From an uncultured Acetatifactor sp. (lineage in GTDB: Bacteria > Bacillota > Clostridia > Lachnospirales > Lachnospiraceae): a DNA stretch of 64,000 nt. Shown piece by piece: positions 1-9,495 of this stretch (positions within the stretch are counted from its first letter, which is position 1; every line of letters begins with the position of its first letter). The DNA is taken from NCBI GenBank assembly GCA_910577665.1, contig CAJTOJ010000003.1, positions 1 to 64,000 of the forward strand. The letters run 5' to 3'. The position numbers and the translations under genes are program-made. Under the pieces are notes generated by a model. The model made no database searches. It was not told where the DNA came from and was given only the letters and a program-made list of their open reading frames with translations.

Positions 1-1
1 G

Positions 2-970
2 TTCCGTTCCGGCGAACTGGATATCATCGAAGTGGCCATGCAGGATATCGCCTCCCTTATGGCTGACCTGGGCGATACAGCGCAGCTCCGGGAACTGGCC
101 AGCACCAACTGGGGTTCCTACCTGATTACCTTCAACTACACCTGCAAGGAAACCAATTACGCCGAACTGTTTGCCAACCCCAAATTCCGCCAGGCCATAT
201 CCATCTGCGTGGACCGGAACCAGGTGTCCGGCCTGTTGTCCGAAGGTTTCTTAGAGCCGGGCCAGTGTGCTCCCCAGGAAGGTAACTTTGGCTATGACGC
301 AGAATGGGAGCAGAAGTGGACCGAGTACGATGTAGACGGTGCCAAGACCCTTCTGGAAGAATGCGGCCTTGTGATGGGCAGCGATGGCTTCTATGACTTC
401 GCGGACGGAACTGACTTTGTCCTTACCATCTATACCTACACAGATTCCGGTGCTGCCAATGCATATCCGGTGCTGGAACAGTATTACAACAAAGCCGGTA
501 TCAAGTGTGCCACAAAGGATATTGAAGTATCTGCATTCGACACAGAGATCGACAACAATAACTGGTATGCAGTGCTTGGTCCCCACACCGCCATCGGCGG
601 CGTATCCCTGAAATCCAGGGTGCAGCCGTTCGTTCCCATCGCCCAGTCCGCAGAGTGGTACGGCGAGTACGGTACCTACTACGGCACCGGCGGGGCACAG
701 GGTGTCGCTCCCGAAGGGGATATGGCAAAGCTGGTGGAAATCTATGAGCAGTGGAAATCCACTCCCGACACTGCCGCAAGAGACCAGTATACCCTGGACA
801 TTTACAATCTCCACAAGGAAAACCTCTGGACTATCGCTTACCTGAAGGCAGCAGGCGCTTACAGCCTGGTCAGCTCCAAGATCCACAATTATCCGGATCT
901 GCTGGTGTCTGACGACCTGTATCAGTACCAGAACATTATCCATTACTGGACCCTGTTCAAAACAGAATAA
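2..970 (+). CDS. Peptide ABC transporter substrate-binding protein (OppA/DppA family), 3' part
   Basis: The reading frame is open from the left window edge, so the N-terminus, signal peptide and lipobox lie outside; 322 residues are visible. The visible part resembles the C-terminal lobe of family 5 extracellular solute-binding proteins. It has the NPKFRQAISICVDR-type segment near visible residue 58, where FRQAI matches the conserved family motif, and a long aromatic-rich C-terminus. The role by family is capture of oligopeptides outside the membrane and delivery to the permeases encoded just downstream. It is the first visible gene of a five-gene + strand operon. The substrate cannot be fixed from sequence. 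Confidence 0.88.
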   Translation, partial: FRSGELDIIEVAMQDIASLMADLGDTAQLRELASTNWGSYLITFNYTCKETNYAELFANPKFRQAISICVDRNQVSGLLSEGFLEPGQCAPQEGNFGYDAEWEQKWTEYDVDGAKTLLEECGLVMGSDGFYDFADGTDFVLTIYTYTDSGAANAYPVLEQYYNKAGIKCATKDIEVSAFDTEIDNNNWYAVLGPHTAIGGVSLKSRVQPFVPIAQSAEWYGEYGTYYGTGGAQGVAPEGDMAKLVEIYEQWKSTPDTAARDQYTLDIYNLHKENLWTIAYLKAAGAYSLVSSKIHNYPDLLVSDDLYQYQNIIHYWTLFKTE

Positions 971-1056
971 ACAGCACAGGAACGCAGTCATAACTTCCGT
1001 AAGTCGGGGGAACCGAGTTCCCCCGCCTTCGGATTCTTTGAGAAAGGGAATTTCTA

Positions 1057-2187
1057 ATGGAAGAAAATGCGTATAAACCAGAAAGCATGCAGAACCAGAT
1101 CCCGAAGAAAGCCCTGATGGAATCTGTCAGCGATTTCTTCAAAAAGGATCTGGTCCAATACATCGTGAAGCGTGTTCTGATGTTCATTCCTACATTGCTT
1201 TTGATCTCTATCCTGGTCTTTTTCGTCATCCAGCTTCCTCCCGGGGATTATGTGTCCGCCCATATTGCCGCGCTGGCAACGGAAGGGGAAATCGTGGATG
1301 CAGATTACGCTGCTGCCCTGCGGGCAGACTATGGACTGGACCTGCCCATCCATGAGCAGTATTTCAAATGGATCAAGGATATCATATGGACTCCCACAGA
1401 TTCCACCTATTACAGATTATACGGATCCCATCACAACTGGAAGTATTCCTTCGCCTACGGCCGCGATGTGTGGGATGTAGTGGACGACAGACTGGGACTT
1501 ACCATCCTGGTTACGGCCATCATTATGATTTTCCAGTATGCAGTATCCCTGCCTATCGCTGTCTATGCCTCCACCCACCAATACTCTGTAGGGGATTACA
1601 TCTCCTCCATCATCGGATTCCTGGGGGCTGCCATACCCAACTTTATTCTGGCAATCGTGCTGATGTACCTCTCCTATAAATGGACCGGAAATGCAAATGT
1701 GGGACTGTTTTCCCAGGAGATGTTGCAGAATGGCATTCACTTATATAATTTCGGTGACTTTCTGAAGAGAATGATCATCCCTATCATTGTCATCGGCACC
1801 AGCGGCACCTGCGGCATCATCCGCTCTGTCCGCGCCCAGATGCTGGATGAGGTGGCCAGACAGTATACACTGACTGCAAGGGCAAAGGGCGTGCCGGAGC
1901 GGACCATCATCATGAAATACTGTTTCCGGGCAGCCATCAACCCCACCGTCTCCGGTCTGGGCGGCGTACTCTCCAGCCTGTTCTCCGGTTCCACGGTAAC
2001 TGCCATGGTACTGAACATGCAGATTCAGGGTCCGGTACTCTTCAAAGCCCTACAGGCGCAGGATATGTATCTGGCCGGGGCAATCGTCATGGTCCAGGCT
2101 GTCCTGGTGGTCATCGGTATCCTGTTCTCTGATATCGCGCTGGCATTTCTGGATCCCAGAATCCGTTATTCAGGAGGTGGCCGATAA
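1057..2187 (+). CDS. oppB: Oligopeptide ABC transporter permease (OppB/DppB type)
   Basis: This is a 376-residue membrane protein. A first transmembrane helix lies at about residues 34-55, followed by an extracytoplasmic stretch of about 90 residues and then a cluster of five helices. The cytoplasmic EAA loop that contacts the ATPase is visible around residues 268-287 (TARAKGVPERTIIMKY). Family members pair with an OppC partner to form the translocation pore. The start ATG follows AGAAAGGGAATTTCTA. The stop overlaps the next start by one base (TAATG), so translation is probably coupled. Its N-terminal tail is longer than in many OppB proteins. The gene symbol marks family membership; the substrate is unproven. 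Confidence 0.93.
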   Translation: MEENAYKPESMQNQIPKKALMESVSDFFKKDLVQYIVKRVLMFIPTLLLISILVFFVIQLPPGDYVSAHIAALATEGEIVDADYAAALRADYGLDLPIHEQYFKWIKDIIWTPTDSTYYRLYGSHHNWKYSFAYGRDVWDVVDDRLGLTILVTAIIMIFQYAVSLPIAVYASTHQYSVGDYISSIIGFLGAAIPNFILAIVLMYLSYKWTGNANVGLFSQEMLQNGIHLYNFGDFLKRMIIPIIVIGTSGTCGIIRSVRAQMLDEVARQYTLTARAKGVPERTIIMKYCFRAAINPTVSGLGGVLSSLFSGSTVTAMVLNMQIQGPVLFKALQAQDMYLAGAIVMVQAVLVVIGILFSDIALAFLDPRIRYSGGGR

Positions 2188-3308
2188 TGTGGAAAAAGAA
2201 ACAGAAGACCAACGAGGATTATTATCTTGCTTCCCAGTGGACCTTAATGGGCAGAAAGCTGAAAAAACACAAGCTTGCAAAATTGTCCATGCTCATCCTC
2301 CTCATTTTATACCTGGGTGCCCTGTTTGCAGATTTCCTGGCGCCGTATTCGCTGGATGAATTCGATGCCCTGTACAAGGACAGCGCCCCTTCCAGAATCC
2401 ACTGGACCTACCAGGGGGATTTTATAGGACCACATATCTACAAGCTGGAGAAGACCATAGACCGGTCAGATTTCTCCGTGACCATCACAGAAGATACTTC
2501 CGAGTATTACAAGCTACGCTTCTTCGTACACGGCTCAGAGTATAAGATCCTGGGACTGATTCCCTGTGATCTCCATCTCTTCGGTGTAGGGGAAGGCAGC
2601 AATGGCGGAAGCGGAGCCAAGATCATGCTCTTCGGCACAGATTCCCTGGGGCGGGATATCTTCTCCCGGGTTCTGCTGGGAAGCCGGATCTCCCTTACCA
2701 TTCCCTTCGCCAGTGCCATCATCAGTTTCTTCCTGGGTGTTACCATTGGTTCCATCTCTGGATACTTTGGCGGTGCCATTGACATTGCGATCCAGAGAAT
2801 CATCGAAGTAATCGGGGCTGTTCCCCAGATTCCGCTCTGGATGGCCCTCTCTGCAGCAATTCCTCCGGGGATCTCCACGGTGAAGATGTACTTTTACATA
2901 ACCATCATTCTCTCTTTTATCAACTGGACCGGCATGGCCCGGGTAGTGCGCGGAAAATTCCTTTCCCTGAAGAATGAAGATTATGTGATGGCGGCAAGGC
3001 TGTCCGGCGTATCCACATGGAAGATTATCTGGAAACACCTGGTACCGGGATTCATGAGTTATCTCATCGTCTCTATCACACTGGGTATTCCCGGTTCCAT
3101 CGTGGGCGAAACATCCATGTCCTACCTGGGACTGGGTATCAAATCCCCTGCCACCAGCTGGGGTGTCCTGCTCCAGGAGGCAAGCTCCGTCACTGATGTT
3201 GCAAGCAATCCCCACAAGCTGATCCCCATCATCTTCGTGACCATTGCAGTCCTGGCCTTCAACTTCCTGGGAGACGGGATCCGTGATGCTGCTGACCCTT
3301 ATAAGTAA
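2187..3308 (+). CDS. oppC: Oligopeptide ABC transporter permease (OppC/DppC type)
   Basis: This 373-residue permease has a cytoplasmic N-terminus, a first helix at about residues 33-52 and a large extracytoplasmic segment of roughly 100 residues. Five helices and the EAA loop (DYVMAARLSGVSTWKIIWKH) follow. The C-terminal GDGIRDAADP ending is characteristic of OppC/DppC. Its ribosome binding site CAGGAGGTGG lies inside the end of oppB. It forms the pore heterodimer with OppB. Unlike the other junctions in this operon, the gap to the following ATPase gene is long (191 bases) and holds five hairpins. Confidence 0.93.
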   Translation: MWKKKQKTNEDYYLASQWTLMGRKLKKHKLAKLSMLILLILYLGALFADFLAPYSLDEFDALYKDSAPSRIHWTYQGDFIGPHIYKLEKTIDRSDFSVTITEDTSEYYKLRFFVHGSEYKILGLIPCDLHLFGVGEGSNGGSGAKIMLFGTDSLGRDIFSRVLLGSRISLTIPFASAIISFFLGVTIGSISGYFGGAIDIAIQRIIEVIGAVPQIPLWMALSAAIPPGISTVKMYFYITIILSFINWTGMARVVRGKFLSLKNEDYVMAARLSGVSTWKIIWKHLVPGFMSYLIVSITLGIPGSIVGETSMSYLGLGIKSPATSWGVLLQEASSVTDVASNPHKLIPIIFVTIAVLAFNFLGDGIRDAADPYK

Positions 3309-3499
3309 GGGATGCTTCCAGATAAGGAACCAGTTTCCGGATAAGGAAGCATAAAACATTCACTTTGCATGGGAATCCGAATAAGGCTTTCCATGCAAGA
3401 CGGAAATGTGTGCCGCTGAGACGGCATGTCTGGTAGTCTGAAAGTAAACTTTCAAAGATTGATTGGTATGTGCGCCAGAGCGCACAGGGAGGTAGCAAC
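3309..3499 (+). other. Intercistronic stretch with five consecutive hairpins
   Basis: Between the oppC stop and the oppD start, inverted repeats can be read at 3312-3352 (ATGCTTCC/GGAAGCAT), 3365-3398 (TTGCATGG/CCATGCAA), 3411-3426 (TGCCG/CGGCA), 3439-3454 (TGAAAGT/ACTTTCA) and 3469-3486 (TGTGCGC/GCGCACA). The last ends immediately before the GGGAGGT ribosome binding site at 3487-3493. None is followed by a T-run, so they are not typical terminators. An RNA-processing or stability region, or accumulated repeats, is the likeliest reading. Confidence 0.7.
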
Positions 3500-4621
3500 G
3501 TGAACGAAGAAAATATTCTTGAAGTCAAAGACCTCCATGTTGACATTCATATGACGGAGGGCCTTCTGACAGCAGTCCGGGGTGTAAACTTCGAGATGAA
3601 AAAGGGCGAGACCCTGGGACTGGTGGGCGAGTCCGGCTGCGGCAAGTCTCTTACCTGTAAGGCAATCCTGGGCATCAACGAAAAGAAATGTGTGTCCAGC
3701 GGACAGATTTTATTTGATTCAGAAGGAATGGGCCAGATAGATCTCCTCTCCTTGAACCAGCGAGGCCAGGAGATCCGGTCCATCCGCGGTAAGGAGATCT
3801 CCATGATCTTCCAGGAACCCATGGTGGCCTTTTCCCCCATGTATACCATCGGCAACCAGATCAATGAAGCCACCAGGCTTCATATCACCAAAGACAAAAA
3901 GAAGTCCAGGGAGATTTCCATGGAGGTGATGCGCAAGGTGGGTATTGCCAATGTGGAAAAACGTTACAACCAGTATCCCCATGAGTTCTCCGGCGGTATG
4001 CTGCAGCGGGCTCTGATCGCCATGGCCCTGGTGTGCAATCCCAAAATGCTCATCGCCGATGAACCCACCACCGCTCTGGATGTCACCATCCAGGCCCAGA
4101 TCCTGGAGTTGATGAAAGAACTTCAGAAGGATTTCAACATGGCAATCCTTTTCATCACCCATGACCTGGGTGTGGTAGCCAAGATGTGTGACCGGGTGGC
4201 AGTCATGTATCTGGGGAAAATCGTGGAAAGCGCAAATGCATCCGAAATCTATGCAAACCCCCAGCACCCCTATACCAGAGGACTAATCGGTTCTGTCCAC
4301 AAGATCGGATCCAAGAAGCAGGAGCGGCTGTTCTCCATTGAAGGAACCGTTCCCCTGGCCATGAACCTGCCCAAAGCCTGCGGATTCTACGACCGCTGTG
4401 ATGTGCGTATCGAAGGTCTGTGCGACCGGGCAGATCCCGAACTGGTGGAGATTGCCCCAGGGCATAGGATCGCCTGCTTTAACTGCCCCCATGAAGCCTG
4501 CCAGGCCCAGAGAGCCAGGGTGGAGGCTGCACTGGACAGTGATGCCTCCACCGGGAACAATTCTCCCAAGGACGCCCCTTTAAAGGACATCCCGAAGAAA
4601 AAGAAGGGCGGTGCAGAATGA
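3500..4621 (+). CDS. oppD: Oligopeptide ABC transporter ATPase (OppD/DppD type)
   Basis: This is a 373-residue ABC ATPase. Walker A (GESGCGKS) is near residue 45, the signature is FSGGMLQRALIA and Walker B is MLIADEPTTALD. The C-terminal oligopeptide-type extension carries spaced cysteines (ACGFYDRCDVR and IACFNCPHEAC), the pattern found in OppD/DppD proteins, some of which hold an iron-sulfur cluster. I choose the GTG at 3500 because GGGAGGT sits six bases before it; an in-frame start at 3470 has no such site and lies inside a hairpin. The 3' end overlaps the next gene by four bases (ATGA). Confidence 0.93.
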   Translation: MNEENILEVKDLHVDIHMTEGLLTAVRGVNFEMKKGETLGLVGESGCGKSLTCKAILGINEKKCVSSGQILFDSEGMGQIDLLSLNQRGQEIRSIRGKEISMIFQEPMVAFSPMYTIGNQINEATRLHITKDKKKSREISMEVMRKVGIANVEKRYNQYPHEFSGGMLQRALIAMALVCNPKMLIADEPTTALDVTIQAQILELMKELQKDFNMAILFITHDLGVVAKMCDRVAVMYLGKIVESANASEIYANPQHPYTRGLIGSVHKIGSKKQERLFSIEGTVPLAMNLPKACGFYDRCDVRIEGLCDRADPELVEIAPGHRIACFNCPHEACQAQRARVEAALDSDASTGNNSPKDAPLKDIPKKKKGGAE

Positions 4622-5643
4622 ACAAAGACAATATTATGGAAGTCAAGGGACTACATAAACGGTTTACATCAAAAGGTGTCACCGTAAAGGCTGTGACGGA
4701 TGTAAGCTTTGACGTAAAACCAGGTGAGACAATCGGCATTGTAGGGGAATCCGGCTGTGGCAAGACCACGCTGGGACGCTGTATTGTCCGGGCCTATGCA
4801 GCATCTGAGGGAGAAGTGTTTTATCGCACAAAAAATGGTGAGGAGCTGGACTTCCTAAAGGTAGACAAGAAGAAAATGAAAGAGATCCGCAAGGAGATCC
4901 AGATGATCTTCCAGGATCCCTACTCCTCCCTGGATCCCAGGATGACCGTCTTAGACATTATCAAAGAACCTCTAAAGGCCAATTATCCCAAGATGCCCAA
5001 GGCGGAAATGGATCAGCGGGCCAAAGCCATGGCAGAGAAGGTGGGCTTGAATCCCATGTATCTGATGCGTTATCCCCATGCCTTTTCCGGAGGACAGCGC
5101 CAGCGCATCGGCATAGCAAGGGCCCTGGTGATCGAGCCACAGATCATCGTCTGCGATGAAGCAGTCTCCGCCCTGGACGTATCCATCCAGGCCCAGGTCA
5201 TCAACCTGCTGCGGGATCTGCAGAAAGAACTACAGCTGACCTATCTGTTCATCAGCCATGACCTGTCGGTGGTAGAGCATATCTCTGACAAAGTGGGAGT
5301 CATGTACCTGGGACGGATGGTTGAATTTGCCCCGGCGGAGATGCTCTTTGAGAAGCCCATGCACCCCTATACAGAAGCACTGCTCTCTGCTGTACCTGTG
5401 GCAGATCCCACCATCCAGATGGAACGCATTCCCTTGAAAGGAGAGATTCCCAATCCTGCCAATCCTCCGGACGGCTGCTATTTCCATGAAAGATGCCATT
5501 ATTGCATCCAGAAATGTAAAACAGATGCTCCCTCCCTGGAAACCATGCCTGACGGAAGGCTTTGTGCCTGCCACCGGGCAAAAGAACTGGATCTGCGCGG
5601 CTTTACCTATGATGAAGACGCCAGGACCCAGCAAATGCCATAA
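4618..5643 (+). CDS. oppF: Oligopeptide ABC transporter ATPase (OppF/DppF type)
   Basis: This 341-residue ABC ATPase is the partner of OppD. It has GESGCGKTT (Walker A, about residue 43), the FSGGQRQRIGIARAL signature and IIVCDEAVSALDVS, where the DEAVSALD form is typical of OppF/DppF. The C-terminal region again shows spaced cysteines (CYFHERCHYCIQKC). The two ATPases form the cytoplasmic heterodimer that powers OppBC. The ATGA overlap implies translational coupling with oppD. It is the last gene of the operon, and a strong terminator follows. Confidence 0.94.
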   Translation: MNKDNIMEVKGLHKRFTSKGVTVKAVTDVSFDVKPGETIGIVGESGCGKTTLGRCIVRAYAASEGEVFYRTKNGEELDFLKVDKKKMKEIRKEIQMIFQDPYSSLDPRMTVLDIIKEPLKANYPKMPKAEMDQRAKAMAEKVGLNPMYLMRYPHAFSGGQRQRIGIARALVIEPQIIVCDEAVSALDVSIQAQVINLLRDLQKELQLTYLFISHDLSVVEHISDKVGVMYLGRMVEFAPAEMLFEKPMHPYTEALLSAVPVADPTIQMERIPLKGEIPNPANPPDGCYFHERCHYCIQKCKTDAPSLETMPDGRLCACHRAKELDLRGFTYDEDARTQQMP

Positions 5644-5666
5644 ACAAACCTTTTTCTTTAGGCCAT

Positions 5667-5716
5667 GATGGGGTGGGACCAGGAGCAAAAGCTCCCGGTT
5701 CCACCCCATCTTTTTT
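5667..5716 (+). terminator. Rho-independent terminator of the opp operon
   Basis: A long GC-rich hairpin pairs GATGGGGTGGGACC and AGGAGC (5667-5686) with GCTCC and GGTTCCACCCCATC (5691-5710) around an AAAA loop. Six T residues (5711-5716) follow directly. It lies 24 bases after the oppF stop. Confidence 0.95.
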
Positions 5717-5799
5717 CCATCTTCCTGTCGGTATGTCATCCTTCCCATCGTACAGCAACAGACTACAGACCCTGACCGCTTATGTGGCTCCTGCAGGTC

Positions 5800-6378
5800 T
5801 TAGAGATACCGCACCACATCCTCCAGTTTCCGCTTGGGCACCACATAATCTTTTTTCTCATCCAGATAGTACTTGAAAGCCTCTGGATCCTCCATATCCA
5901 CCACAAGGCTTGCATGGGAGGGATAACCGAAAGCCACCACCGTGTGCAGCTTCTGCTTGTCTGTCAAGCCAAACAGCTCAGAGAGGGCTGCCTTGTTACA
6001 GGCCCCGATCATACAGCTTCCCACACCATGGTTCCAGGCTGCCAGGGTCATATTGCTGATGGCAAGACCTGCATCTGTGTCACAGTCCGGGTTGATATCC
6101 AGATTCTCCACCACTCCGATGAAGAGTACCGGCTTTTCCCCCTCTTTAGGCTGCCCCACCTCCGGCGGCAGGGCACCGGCCCATCTGGTATGCGCGAACA
6201 CCTGCTCCACCTTCTCCTTGTCCCGGATTACAATATAACTTAAGGGCTGTCTGTTGGCTGCGCTGGAAGCCAGCCTGGCCGCCTGCAGGATCTCCTCCAG
6301 GATCTCCTGGGATATCTCCTTCTGGGCAAATCTGCGGTAAGTCCTACGCCCCTTCAGCAATGTCATCAAATCATTCAT
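5800..6378 (-). CDS. Nitroreductase family protein
   Basis: This is a 192-residue flavoprotein of the nitroreductase fold. The N-terminus RRTYRRFAQKEIS is the conserved family start and holds FMN-phosphate contacts; the following AARLASSAANRQPL is the usual FMN-binding segment, and GVGSCMIGAC is the middle glycine-rich segment. Members reduce nitro compounds or quinones with NAD(P)H in the cytosol; the physiological substrate is unknown here. The ATG follows AGGAGACAGGATAT. It seems to be a single gene, converging with opp. Length is normal for the compact clostridial members. Confidence 0.9.
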   Translation of the reverse strand: MNDLMTLLKGRRTYRRFAQKEISQEILEEILQAARLASSAANRQPLSYIVIRDKEKVEQVFAHTRWAGALPPEVGQPKEGEKPVLFIGVVENLDINPDCDTDAGLAISNMTLAAWNHGVGSCMIGACNKAALSELFGLTDKQKLHTVVAFGYPSHASLVVDMEDPEAFKYYLDEKKDYVVPKRKLEDVVRYL

Positions 6379-6515
6379 ATATCCTGTCTCCTGTTTCTAT
6401 TCATGCACCATACACATGCCGCCAGCCGGGAATCCATATAGGGATCCGTGGCCCTCTGGGCGATTCCCATTCCAGCCTGCGTACTTTCATGCGCTCCGTT
6501 TCGCAGCAGGGTTGC

Positions 6516-7880
6516 TTATTTCCCTGCCACCGAGATCTCACGTACCAATACCGAGGGTGACCCATACATCCCGTTTACAAAATCCAGGTCCGCACCCAGC
6601 TGTTCCATCTCTTTCAGCAGGGTGAAGAAATTGCCCGATACGGTAAAACTCTTCACCGGCGCCCCTTTCTTCCCCTCCTGGATCAGAAATCCCCTGGAGG
6701 AAAGAGAGAAATCCCCTGTCACCGGATTGGCACCTGCATGCAGGCCGGAGATCTCTGTCACATACAGCCCCTCCCCTGTGCTGGCAAACAATTCCTCCGG
6801 ATCGCCCATGCGGTCCCCGTCAGTATGCTGTTCTCCCTCCCCAGGGCAGATATAAAAAGTAAAAGGACTGATACCCACCACAGATGCATAGGAAGGTTTG
6901 CTGGCATTGCCAGTGGACTTCCCCCCTGCCTTGGCGGCAGTCTTCAGGTTGTGGAGCAGCGTGGTGAGGATGCCTCCTTCCACCACATTCTTCGCATAGG
7001 TGGCAACTCCTTCCCCGTCAAATGTCCTTTTCACCGGATTATCCTCATATCTGGGATCATCCACGATGGTCACGAAATCTGCTGCGATCCGCTCTCCTTC
7101 CTTGCCTGCCAGCAGGGACATGCCCTTCTGGGCCTGCTCTGCAGAGAACACAGACGCATAGGTGGCCAGCAGGGTAGCCATGGTTTTGTTGGAGAATACC
7201 ACTGCATATTTCCCGCTGGGAACACTGCCTGCACCAATGCCGGAGGTGGCATCTTCCACCGACTTCCTGGCGATCTCCTTCAAGTCAAATTCCTGCAGCC
7301 TGCCCCGCTTGTTCTCGAAACCATCATACCTTTCTTCCCCGTCTGCCACCAGTGCCAGGCCGTAGCAATGCGCCAGGGATACCTGGTCCTCCAGATCCAG
7401 GCCATTGGAATTGTACAGGGCATATTTCTGCCTGCTGTATGCCATATAAGCCTGGGTACCATCCGTCACCCTGGCATCCATAGCATACATCTCCTTCTGT
7501 AAAGCCAATGCCTTGTCTGTCAGCTCCCTGCCGGTGGGCCGTACATCCGCATTCTCAGGAAGAGTGGCATAAGTATCTCCCTTCTGGTGCAGCAGGGATA
7601 CCTCCTCACTCTCTATAGATGCAGCATTCTCATAAGCCCGCTGTACCAAGGACTGCGCCTCCTGTCTGGTCAGGTTCTCCGTGGAGGCATAACCTGCCTT
7701 GCCGTCTATGATACACCGGAAGCAGATGCCCAGTTCCTCTTCCACACTGTAGCCCTTCACCTCATCTTTGTATATCTCCACAGATGTGGAATCTCCCTCC
7801 GTATAATAAAGTTCATAATCCGCAATCTGCATATCGTCAGCGATTGTGGTCACAGCCGCTTTAAATTCCTGATATGTCAT
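6516..7880 (-). CDS. pmbA: TldE/PmbA family protein (TldD/PmbA protease partner)
   Basis: The 454-residue product is of the length and pattern of PmbA/TldE. It contains the N-terminal PmbA/TldD domain, the central region with GSVPSGKYAVVFSNK, and the C-terminal NPVTGDFSLSSRGF segment shared by the superfamily. It lacks the HExxxH zinc motif, as expected for the non-catalytic partner. In characterised bacteria the TldD-TldE heterodimer degrades unfolded or leader-bearing peptides. The ATG at 7880 has GGAG six bases upstream; an upstream in-frame TTG at 7892 is less likely. It lies 72 bases downstream of tldD, in the same direction. Confidence 0.92.
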   Translation of the reverse strand: MTYQEFKAAVTTIADDMQIADYELYYTEGDSTSVEIYKDEVKGYSVEEELGICFRCIIDGKAGYASTENLTRQEAQSLVQRAYENAASIESEEVSLLHQKGDTYATLPENADVRPTGRELTDKALALQKEMYAMDARVTDGTQAYMAYSRQKYALYNSNGLDLEDQVSLAHCYGLALVADGEERYDGFENKRGRLQEFDLKEIARKSVEDATSGIGAGSVPSGKYAVVFSNKTMATLLATYASVFSAEQAQKGMSLLAGKEGERIAADFVTIVDDPRYEDNPVKRTFDGEGVATYAKNVVEGGILTTLLHNLKTAAKAGGKSTGNASKPSYASVVGISPFTFYICPGEGEQHTDGDRMGDPEELFASTGEGLYVTEISGLHAGANPVTGDFSLSSRGFLIQEGKKGAPVKSFTVSGNFFTLLKEMEQLGADLDFVNGMYGSPSVLVREISVAGK

Positions 7881-7952
7881 CTCCCACTCCAATCCGCCCG
7901 CACTCCGGGCTTATTTTACTCTGTAATACTGTTCGCATATCTTTTTGCTTTA

Positions 7953-9333
7953 TCAGCGTCCTCCCACCGTAATGGAGGACACGCGGATCAAGGGCTGTCC
8001 CACATCTGTGGGAATGCTCCCGGAGGAAGCCCCGCACATGCCCTGGGCACGTTCCACATTCCGGCCCACCATGTCAATGTTCATGAGTATCTCCGAACCC
8101 TTGCCGATCAGGCTGGCTCCCCGCACTGGTTCACATATTTTTCCGTCCCGGATGATATAACCTTCATTCACGGCAAAGTTAAACTGCCCTGTGACCGGGT
8201 TCACCGAACCGCCTCCCATTTTTCTGGCATAGAGCCCGTATGCAATTGAGGCTATGATATCCTCATCCCTGTCTTCCCCTGCCGCTATGTAAGTATTGGT
8301 CATCCTGGAAGTAGGCTCATACTGATAGCTCTGGCGCCTGCAGTTCCCTGTTGGTTCCATTCCCATCCTGCGTCCATTGAGTCTGTCCACCATGTAAGTC
8401 TTCAAGATACCATTCTCAATCAGCACATTCCGCCGGCCAGGTGTACCCTCATCATCTATGTTGATCGAACCCCATGCATTGGGAATCGTTCCGTCATCTA
8501 TAGCCGTAACCTTGGGATTGGCTATCTGTGTGCCCAGCTTCCCTGCAAACTGGGACTGCCCCAGCGCCACACAGGACGCCTCCAGGGAGTGGCCACAGGC
8601 CTCATGGAATATGACACCGCCAAATCCGTTCTCGATTGCCACAGGCATGGTACCTGCCTGGATATAGCCGGCATGGAGCATGGTGACCGCCTGGGCAGAA
8701 GCCTGTTCCCCCATCTCTTTGGGATCCAGGATCTCGAACAGCTCCAGACCCTTCCTGGCGCCGGGGGCTGGCACTGCCTGTCTGATTCTCGCCGTCCTTG
8801 CTGGCTATGGCAGACACCGACACTCTGCTGCGGATCTGCCTGTCCTGGGCGTACAATCCCTCGCTGGTGGCAATGAGGATCTTGTGATCCACCTCCACAT
8901 AGTTACCACTCACCTGGGAGATCTCCCCGCTGTACTGTCTGGCCGCCAGACACACTTCCCGCAGGAAATCTGTCTTGCAGGCATTCCCCACACCTGCAGG
9001 CACGATTTTTACAGGGTGAATGTCCCCGAAGAGCCGTTCCCTCAGACAGATATCCTGGATCTTCCGGGAACCTGTCAAGGCATCTGCCACCCTTTCCGCA
9101 CAGCTAAGTACAGCCTCTGGAGCCAGAGAGGACGCCGATCCCGACACGCACCTGGTTCCCTGGAAGATTCGGATACCCACCCCGGATATAACACTGTCTT
9201 CCATCTTATCCGTCTTCCCCGAAATGTTGTTGATGGTTTTGCTCTGGGTGTGTTCTGCATAGACCTCCGCATAGTCCGCCCCGGTTGCAAGCGCCCGGTA
9301 CAGCGCCTCCTTCACAAGTTCTCTTGTTAACAT
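7953..9333 (-). pseudogene. tldD: TldD metalloprotease, interrupted by a +1 frameshift
   Basis: Two overlapping frames together make one TldD of about 459 residues. The first (from ATG 9333, after AGGAGGTATCT) covers the N-terminal domain to NQTGSAS. The second continues with PGARKGLELFEILDP and holds the catalytic HEACGHSLEA (HExxxH zinc motif) and GGSVNPVTGQF. The frames join if one base is removed from the five-G run at 8763-8767 (five C on the coding strand). The total span of 1381 bases is one more than a multiple of three. Downstream sequence is well conserved, so the shift is either recent or a sequencing or assembly error in a homopolymer. If real, no active TldD is made unless slippage restores the frame. 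Confidence 0.88.
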
Positions 9334-9495
9334 AGATACCTCCTGTTCATTTTATATTCTTTTTATGAAACCTGCATACAGGAAATGATACATCGTTATT
9401 GTTCACTGCTTTGTTGCTCACAGCAACCTAACGCACATGATATATTCCCCCATATCTAACTCAGGAACTGTTAAAGAATAAATCTTAACCGTTCC

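Noticed and set aside
251..991. A 246-codon open frame on the minus strand opposite the binding protein
   Set aside because: Opposite a confident coding region, with no start signal or domain.
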